DNA from: Paenibacillus_E sp042676385 | GTDB lineage: Bacteria > Bacillota > Bacilli > Paenibacillales > NBRC-103111 | Direction: 5' to 3' | NCBI RefSeq assembly: GCF_042676385.1 | Contig: NZ_JBHTHA010000002.1 | Span: 1,302,001-1,366,000, forward strand | Length of the DNA stretch: 64,000 bases | Shown: positions 59,537-64,000 of the stretch, in pieces | How the letters are laid out: each line of letters opens with the position of its first letter | Position numbering within the stretch: position 1 is the stretch's first letter | Notes under the pieces: model-generated | The model's database searches: none | Seen by the model: only the letters and a program-made list of their open reading frames with translations | What the model was told of the DNA's origin: nothing | Position numbers and translations under genes: made by a program

Positions 59537-60481
59537 ATGAATATGAAGCACATTCAAATCAAAGGATTAGATAAGCCTGTTTCCCAATTGATAATGGGTT
59601 CCGATTTCTTCAGATTGGATAACCCTGTGGAAGTCAGCGATATTCTAGGCCATTATTTATCGATTGGCGGGAATACGATCGATACGGCATTCATTTATTG
59701 CGGCGGCGAAAGCGAGCAAGCCATCGGCATCTGGCTGGATCAGCAGGGCAACCGGGAAACAATGAACATCTTTACCAAAGGCGCGCATCATGATCAGAAC
59801 GGTCCGCGCGTCAACCGGGACGCGATTCACAGCGACCTGCTCACAAGTCTGGAGCGGCTGCGGACCGATTATGTCGATCTCTATGCTCTGCACCGCGATG
59901 ATCCGTCCGTTCCAGTCGGTGCCATTGTGGAAGCGCTCAACGAGCAGGTGGAAGCCGGAAGAATCCGCACATTCGGCGCTTCCAACTGGACGCACCAGCG
60001 CCTTCAGGAAGCCGCCGACTATGCGAAGCAGCACGGGTTGATCGGTTTCAGCTTCAGCAGCCCCAACCTCAGCCTGGCCAAAGCGAACGAACCTTTCTGG
60101 CCTGGATGTGTTTCCGCTGACAGCGAAGCGCTTGAATGGTACGCAGCTTCCCAGCTTCCGCTGCTTTCCTGGTCCGCTCAAGCGAGAGGATTTTTCAGCG
60201 GCCGGTTCACGCCGGAGAATCGGGATAACGTGGATCTCGTCCGCGTCTTCTACAGCGACGCCAACTGGACGCGACTTCGCCGCGCCGAACAGCTGGCGCA
60301 AGAGAAAGGCGTCAGCACCATCCAGATTGCGCTGGCGTATGTTCTGAATCAGCCGTTTCCGACCGGCGCGCTAATCGGCCCCCGCAGCGAGGCTGAGATG
60401 AAGTCGTGCTATGAAGGCGCTCAGCTGAAGCTGACCCCGCAAGAGCTGGCATGGCTCGATTTGGCCGAAGCAGCAGTATAA
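59537..60481 (+). CDS. Aldo/keto reductase
   Basis: 314 residues, ATG at 59537 (GAAGGGCTGGG upstream; a second in-frame ATG at 59543 is possible). AKR tetrad: D in TIDTAFIYC, Y in FIYCGGESEQ, K in NIFTKGAHH and H in YALHRDD. IRTFGASNWTHQRLQEA and the C-terminal VLNQPFPTGALIGPRSEAEM match the family. Cotranscribed with the Gfo/Idh dehydrogenase; together they could oxidise and reduce one sugar derivative in an epimerisation-like route, which is inference. Confidence 0.9.
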   Translation: MNMKHIQIKGLDKPVSQLIMGSDFFRLDNPVEVSDILGHYLSIGGNTIDTAFIYCGGESEQAIGIWLDQQGNRETMNIFTKGAHHDQNGPRVNRDAIHSDLLTSLERLRTDYVDLYALHRDDPSVPVGAIVEALNEQVEAGRIRTFGASNWTHQRLQEAADYAKQHGLIGFSFSSPNLSLAKANEPFWPGCVSADSEALEWYAASQLPLLSWSAQARGFFSGRFTPENRDNVDLVRVFYSDANWTRLRRAEQLAQEKGVSTIQIALAYVLNQPFPTGALIGPRSEAEMKSCYEGAQLKLTPQELAWLDLAEAAV

Positions 60482-60486
60482 ATTTT

Positions 60487-60515
60487 AACGTCCCGGCGTT
60501 GCCGGGGCGTTTTTT
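60487..60515 (+). terminator. Terminator after the dehydrogenase/AKR operon
   Basis: AACGtCCCGGC/GCCGGGGCGTT stem with a 3-nt GTT loop and TTTTTTC tail. Confidence 0.85.
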
Positions 60516-60529
60516 CATGTTCGTTTGGT

Positions 60530-60780
60530 TCCTTCGCTTTAAATTTTCCCGCTAGTTCGGTTCCTCTACTTTACATGGAAATCCTCCCGCTAATTTGGCT
60601 TCAACACCGCTTGGATTACAAATAGCTGGAATAGCTCCAGCTAAATTATCCATTAATGGAACAAATGACCGGTCAATATCGAATTATCGGGAGGTTTTCC
60701 CGTTATTCGGACAGAAAACAAGCAATCTGTTAAATTAACATGACTTTTTCCAGTTAATTGCAATCCTGCGATTTCGTGAT
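60530..60780. other. Intergenic stretch with degenerate repeats
   Basis: Between the terminator and the deoR promoter region. CCCGCTAGTTCGGTTCC and CCCGCTAATTTGGCTTC recur about 45 bp apart, each following a TTTACATGGAAATCCT or TTTAAATTTT stretch, and CGGGAGGTTTTCCCG forms a small dyad at 60689-60703. No gene is seen. Confidence 0.45.
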
Positions 60781-60879
60781 CCGATTTTTGGTCACGCCTC
60801 GCAGATAGACGATATCTCCATGGACATGATAAGATATAAGTAAGCGGTTATCCAAGCATTGGTAATCTTAGGAGGATCC

Positions 60880-61635
60880 ATGGGAAAGACAGATGTGCGC
60901 AGAGATGCGATTATGCAGGTCATTAAAGATAAGGGCTCTATTGCCTTAACCGATATCGTACAGCAATTCGCTGTATCGGAAGCAACGGCTAGACGGGACT
61001 TGGAGATTCTCGAGCAGGAAAAGCGCTGTATCCGCACATTCGGCGGTGCCGTGCTGGAAAGCTTGAAGGTCGAGGTCCCCTTTTTCAACAAAATGGATCT
61101 CTACACGGACGAAAAGAAAGAAATTGCCGATAAGGCGCTGCACTACATTGAGGATGGCGACATTATCGGCTTAACCGGTGGCACGACGACAACATTCATC
61201 GCCAAGAAGCTGAACCAATTCAAAAACTTGACGGTCATTACGAATGCAGTCAACATTGCCTACGAATTGATCGGCACACCCGGACTACAGCTCATCGTGA
61301 CTGGCGGGGTTATCCGTACCCAAACCTTCGAACTTTCGGGGCCGCTCGCCAACGCGACGCTTGAAAATCTGAGTATCCGCAAAACATTCATGGGTGTCGA
61401 TGGCGTCTCCCTGTCACGCGGTATGATGATTTACAACGAGCTTGAAGCGGAAACGAACCGCTGCATGATGAAACGATCCATGGAAACGTACCTCGTGGCG
61501 GATCATTCGAAATTTAGCCGCAGCTCCCTGTTCGTCATTGGCGATGTGCAGGAAACGGCCGGAATCATCAGCGATTCATCGATTACGCCGGAAATGACGC
61601 TTGCTTTTAAAGAAGCTGGCGTGCCTTTCTTATAA
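60880..61635 (+). CDS. DeoR-family transcriptional regulator
   Basis: 251 residues from ATG at 60880 (TAGGAGGATCC upstream). N-terminal DeoR helix-turn-helix: RRDAIMQVIKDKGSIALTDIVQQFAVSEATARRDLEILEQEKRCIRTFGGAV. C-terminal sugar-phosphate isomerase-like sensor (DeoRC): KKEIADKALHYIEDGDIIGLTGGTTTTFIAKKL, LTVITNAVNIAYEL and KTFMGVDGVSLSRGMMIYNELEAETNRCMMKRS. Such proteins usually repress sugar or polyol catabolic genes and respond to a phosphorylated sugar. Transcribed alone; the targets are not evident, but the upstream dehydrogenase operon is a candidate. Confidence 0.92.
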   Translation: MGKTDVRRDAIMQVIKDKGSIALTDIVQQFAVSEATARRDLEILEQEKRCIRTFGGAVLESLKVEVPFFNKMDLYTDEKKEIADKALHYIEDGDIIGLTGGTTTTFIAKKLNQFKNLTVITNAVNIAYELIGTPGLQLIVTGGVIRTQTFELSGPLANATLENLSIRKTFMGVDGVSLSRGMMIYNELEAETNRCMMKRSMETYLVADHSKFSRSSLFVIGDVQETAGIISDSSITPEMTLAFKEAGVPFL

Positions 61636-61775
61636 GCTGAACCATAGACTCGATCTGAACAGGCGATTGCCGGTAGGATCGGGTTTTTATTTTTCAAATC
61701 ATCCAATTCCTTAGAAACTTACTAAATGCACCTACGTCTAATGGATAATAATGGAATAACGGGAGTGGTGCTTTA

Positions 61776-63005
61776 ATGAAAAGATTTATCCTTGGTCTCA
61801 TTTGTGGAATCGTTCTGACTGCAACATCGGCTGTTTACGCATCGGATACGATTCAGGCCTATCTATTTCAGGCTACATACACGTTTAATGGTAAAAGCAA
61901 AGCACTGGACGATGAATATAAAACATTGAATGTGGACGGCCACGCCTATGTTCCCATCAGATGGTTAGCTGAAAGTTTGGGGAAAATTGTAAAATACGAT
62001 GATGAGACACAAACGGTGGCCATTAACGATACAAACTTGAGTAACAAATTGATCATTGATAAAGATTTTCTTTCATTCGTATCCAAAGGAAAAATAAAAG
62101 ATATTGATTTTGGGATCGGCGCCAGCAAAAAAGAGGTTCTTCAGAAGTGGGGAGAGCCTCAAAAAACAGGCACTTGGCAAACGGCTTATATGGCATGGTT
62201 CGATTATTATTATTTCTTCTCGAATCCGGATGAGAGTGTGGGTGCAATTCGTGTTGGCGGGAACACGCTCGCATATACGGTGGATGAAATCAAGAAAGCA
62301 ATCGGTCAGCCGAAGGATGAGGGGATTAACGATGTTGAAAATGGCTGGTATCTCTATTATGAAGCCGGGGGTTATCAATTATTTTTTAATGCAGACAGTG
62401 AAACGGGCAAAGTCCGTTCGTTAACATTAAAGAAACGGGACTACGTCGATATCAGAAAATTGTATGCGGTCCCTGATCAGATAAAAGATCGCGTTGAAGC
62501 CCAGTTGAACGTCCAGGGAAGTGTGGAAACGTATTTTCATGACAATGGCAAAACGTACGTTTTACTGAAAAGCCCATTAGGAAAAAACGACATTACCGTG
62601 GTTGCGGTCAATCATGAAGGCCGGCAAATTACTCTCCAATACTACATCGGAAGCTCCAAAAAACTAGAGAACGAGCGCGTTCAATATTCGCTTTACGAGT
62701 TGAATCAAGAAGTCAACGTCGCTTTCAAATCCAAAGATTTTACACAACAAGCCGCTTCCCAGACCTATCTAAGTCAAAATCAAGCGTTTGAAATTGCCAA
62801 GCAATTTGAAAACAATCCGGCAGCCGAATGGAACGCGCGATTCGCTCCGAATATGGAATTTAATATAAATAACTTAAAAGAAATTTACAGTGTTTGGATC
62901 GTTGAAGCCGTCTATCCCGCTGGGAATAAAATGGCTGTATATCTAGATGCGGTGACCGGGTGGCAGATCATGATGTCGGAGCAGGAGGGGCCGGGTGGCT
63001 ATTGA
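61776..63005 (+). CDS. Secreted stalk-domain / DUF4309-like protein
   Basis: 409 residues. Signal peptide 1-23 (FILGLICGIVLTATSAVYA). Residues 25-90 resemble the copper amine oxidase N-terminal (stalk) domain used as a surface domain in Paenibacillus: TLNVDGHAYVPIRWLAESLGKIVKYDDETQTVAI. Residues about 105-225 contain IDFGIGASKKEVLQKWGEPQKTG, like DUF4309/YjgB proteins. The C-terminal 80 residues end with IYSVWIVEAVYPAGNKMAVYLDAVTGWQI, similar to PepSY-type domains. It is probably outside the cell with no predicted enzyme activity. ATG at 61776 follows ACGGGAGTGG. Monocistronic. Confidence 0.75.
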   Translation: MKRFILGLICGIVLTATSAVYASDTIQAYLFQATYTFNGKSKALDDEYKTLNVDGHAYVPIRWLAESLGKIVKYDDETQTVAINDTNLSNKLIIDKDFLSFVSKGKIKDIDFGIGASKKEVLQKWGEPQKTGTWQTAYMAWFDYYYFFSNPDESVGAIRVGGNTLAYTVDEIKKAIGQPKDEGINDVENGWYLYYEAGGYQLFFNADSETGKVRSLTLKKRDYVDIRKLYAVPDQIKDRVEAQLNVQGSVETYFHDNGKTYVLLKSPLGKNDITVVAVNHEGRQITLQYYIGSSKKLENERVQYSLYELNQEVNVAFKSKDFTQQAASQTYLSQNQAFEIAKQFENNPAAEWNARFAPNMEFNINNLKEIYSVWIVEAVYPAGNKMAVYLDAVTGWQIMMSEQEGPGGY

Positions 63006-63067
63006 AGGGCAAAAGACCCACTCGTTTTCTCAAATGAGAACGAGTACCTTCGGGTCACCCGCTTGAT

Positions 63068-63270
63068 AAAGAACAAAGGTCGTTAATAGCGAACAAGCTT
63101 GACGCTAAATTTCGGAGAAATAGCCATTTCGGGGGCTCGAAAGAACAAAAGTCCATAAACAACGAACAGTCTTCGCTAATTATGGAATTTTATTCGTTCG
63201 AAGCCCGATTGGCGGTCATTCACCCACCAAATGCGTCAAAATGTTCTCTATTTAGCGCCCTTGGTTCTTT
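63068..63270. repeat. Dispersed palindromic repeat, copy 3
   Basis: This copy has the clearest terminal inverted repeat: AAAGAACAAAGG at the left end matches the complement of the right end (CCTTGGTTCTTT at 63259-63270), and the pairing extends inward over about 25 bases. The core GAACAAAAGTCCATAAACAA ... GCTAATTATGGAATTTTATTC is shared with the copies at 22036 and 53093. After it, 63271-63530 shows no feature I can support. Confidence 0.78.
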
Positions 63271-63530
63271 CCGTTACGGGTAAGAGGAAATGTTGACATA
63301 TAGACTGTTTAGGCATTTCACTCTTCTCTACTCGAGCTTTTGTGGTCATTCCGGATAAATAGCTTGATGATATTTATCCACAAATTGGAATCTTGCACAG
63401 TTTCCTTTGTTACCTATCCAATTACAACCCCCTCTATAGGGGAGGTAAGTCATTTTCTCCTATTATTTCATTTCATCTCCCTCACTGTCTACATAATCCG
63501 GTTCCATCATGAGCGCTCTGGTGACATGAA

Positions 63531-64000
63531 TCAGGATAGATATGCGCCTTCACCCTGCCAGCGCTTAAGCTTCAGCACTTCAGTACCGGCTAGCATCATG
63601 ATGCCGATACCATGATTATCGTTGAGGACCGTGAGCAGGTCCTCTTTGTAGTATTCGGCGGTGAACGAATAGCGCGAGCCGCTGCATACGCCGTGCACGT
63701 TGCCATGACGGTCGATCGCGTTCCGGGTGAGACCCTCCCAAGCCTTCAAAGCGGCATCCGCATAAAGCGATGGTTCGTTTAGCCAGCCGAAGCGGACGCC
63801 TCTGGCGAAGGCGAACGCAAACATGGCCGTGCACGAAGCCTCCTGATAAGCATCGGGATCGTTCAGCACTTGGTGCCACAAGCCGTTATCGCCCTGCAGC
63901 TTGATATAGCCTTCGCACAATGCATTGAAAAATGCAAGCAGTTCAGGGCGGTCAGGATGCTCCTCAGGGAGTACCTCCAGCACTTCCGATAAGGAAAAAA
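63531..64000 (-). CDS. GH105-type unsaturated glucuronyl/rhamnogalacturonyl hydrolase, C-terminal part
   Basis: The frame is open from the TGA at 63531 to the right edge, giving the last 156 or so residues of a longer protein. FFNALCEGYIKLQGDNGLWHQVLNDPDAYQEASCTAMFAFAFARGVRFGWL and CSGSRYSFTAEYYKEDLLTVLNDNHGIGIMMLAGTEVLKL are the closing (alpha/alpha)6 barrel motifs of YteR/GH105 and GH88 enzymes; GLWHQ and EASCTAMFAFA are the most telling. These enzymes hydrate and cleave the unsaturated uronic acid left by polysaccharide lyases. The catalytic Asp lies in the missing N-terminal part. The GTG at 63983 is internal and not a start. Confidence 0.85.
   Translation of the reverse strand, partial: FSLSEVLEVLPEEHPDRPELLAFFNALCEGYIKLQGDNGLWHQVLNDPDAYQEASCTAMFAFAFARGVRFGWLNEPSLYADAALKAWEGLTRNAIDRHGNVHGVCSGSRYSFTAEYYKEDLLTVLNDNHGIGIMMLAGTEVLKLKRWQGEGAYLS

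Overview
The window looks like a chromosomal segment of a spore-forming, carbohydrate-degrading Bacillota, most probably Paenibacillus or a close relative in Paenibacillaceae. This rests on the gene families: a GerA-type spore germination receptor operon, an S-layer-anchored multidomain glycoside hydrolase, two YesM/YesN-type two-component systems, binding-protein ABC sugar importers without their own ATPase, CcpA-type cre boxes and strong AGGAGG ribosome binding sites. No genome-wide comparison was possible.

Layout. 1-1237: the start of a secreted LamG/CBM66-type protein, reading off the left edge, preceded by a broken GH32 (levanase/invertase) fragment. 1388-3017: a MerR regulator and an MFS exporter. 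3389-11495: a 1,2-beta-oligoglucan phosphorylase-like (GH94) locus, with a lipoprotein binding protein and two permeases divergent from a 1136-residue phosphorylase and a LacI regulator; each of the two divergent promoters has a GAAACGTTT-type operator just downstream. 11665-16903: an MBL-fold hydrolase, an orphan Spo0B-type sensor kinase, a purine-class-like riboswitch in front of a FAD-dependent oxidoreductase, a free-standing LytTR regulator behind two perfect cre boxes, and a small hypothetical gene. 17016-21407: a membrane-anchored sugar-binding protein with a YesM kinase and a YesN regulator, probably a three-component sensor.

21408-23076: a 102-bp tandem repeat array, a dispersed palindromic repeat, and a frameshifted nuclease-like gene with a terminator in its leader. 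23187-25050: acetate/cation symporter with a DUF485 partner. 25197-26920: MFS exporter and MarR regulator. 27418-41964: a glucan utilisation locus with a 2516-residue GH3-CBM-GH30-CBM-SLH enzyme, two permeases and a binding protein, divergent from a YesM/YesN pair. 42514-45865: aldo/keto reductase, 6-phosphogluconolactonase-like protein and a DUF2238 membrane protein. 45949-51945: germination operon in the order gerA-gerB-gerC-gerB-gerC. 52058-63005: VanW protein, alpha/beta hydrolase, HAD-domain protein divergent from a GT2 glycosyltransferase, AraC regulator divergent from a Gfo/Idh dehydrogenase plus aldo/keto reductase operon, DeoR regulator and a secreted stalk-domain protein. 63531-64000: the C-terminal end of a GH105-type unsaturated glucuronyl hydrolase.

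The main theme is sensing, import and breakdown of plant or microbial polysaccharides. The intergenic spaces are unusually rich in repeats: a 51-bp hairpin unit at two loci, a 102-bp array, a G-rich 39-bp array, a 113-bp duplication and three copies of a palindromic element of about 200 bp. The strongest candidates for something little described are the purine-fold riboswitch with apparent ON logic, the GH3/GH30 fusion enzyme, the frameshift gene with an in-frame T_TTA_AAG heptamer, and the hairpin repeat families.
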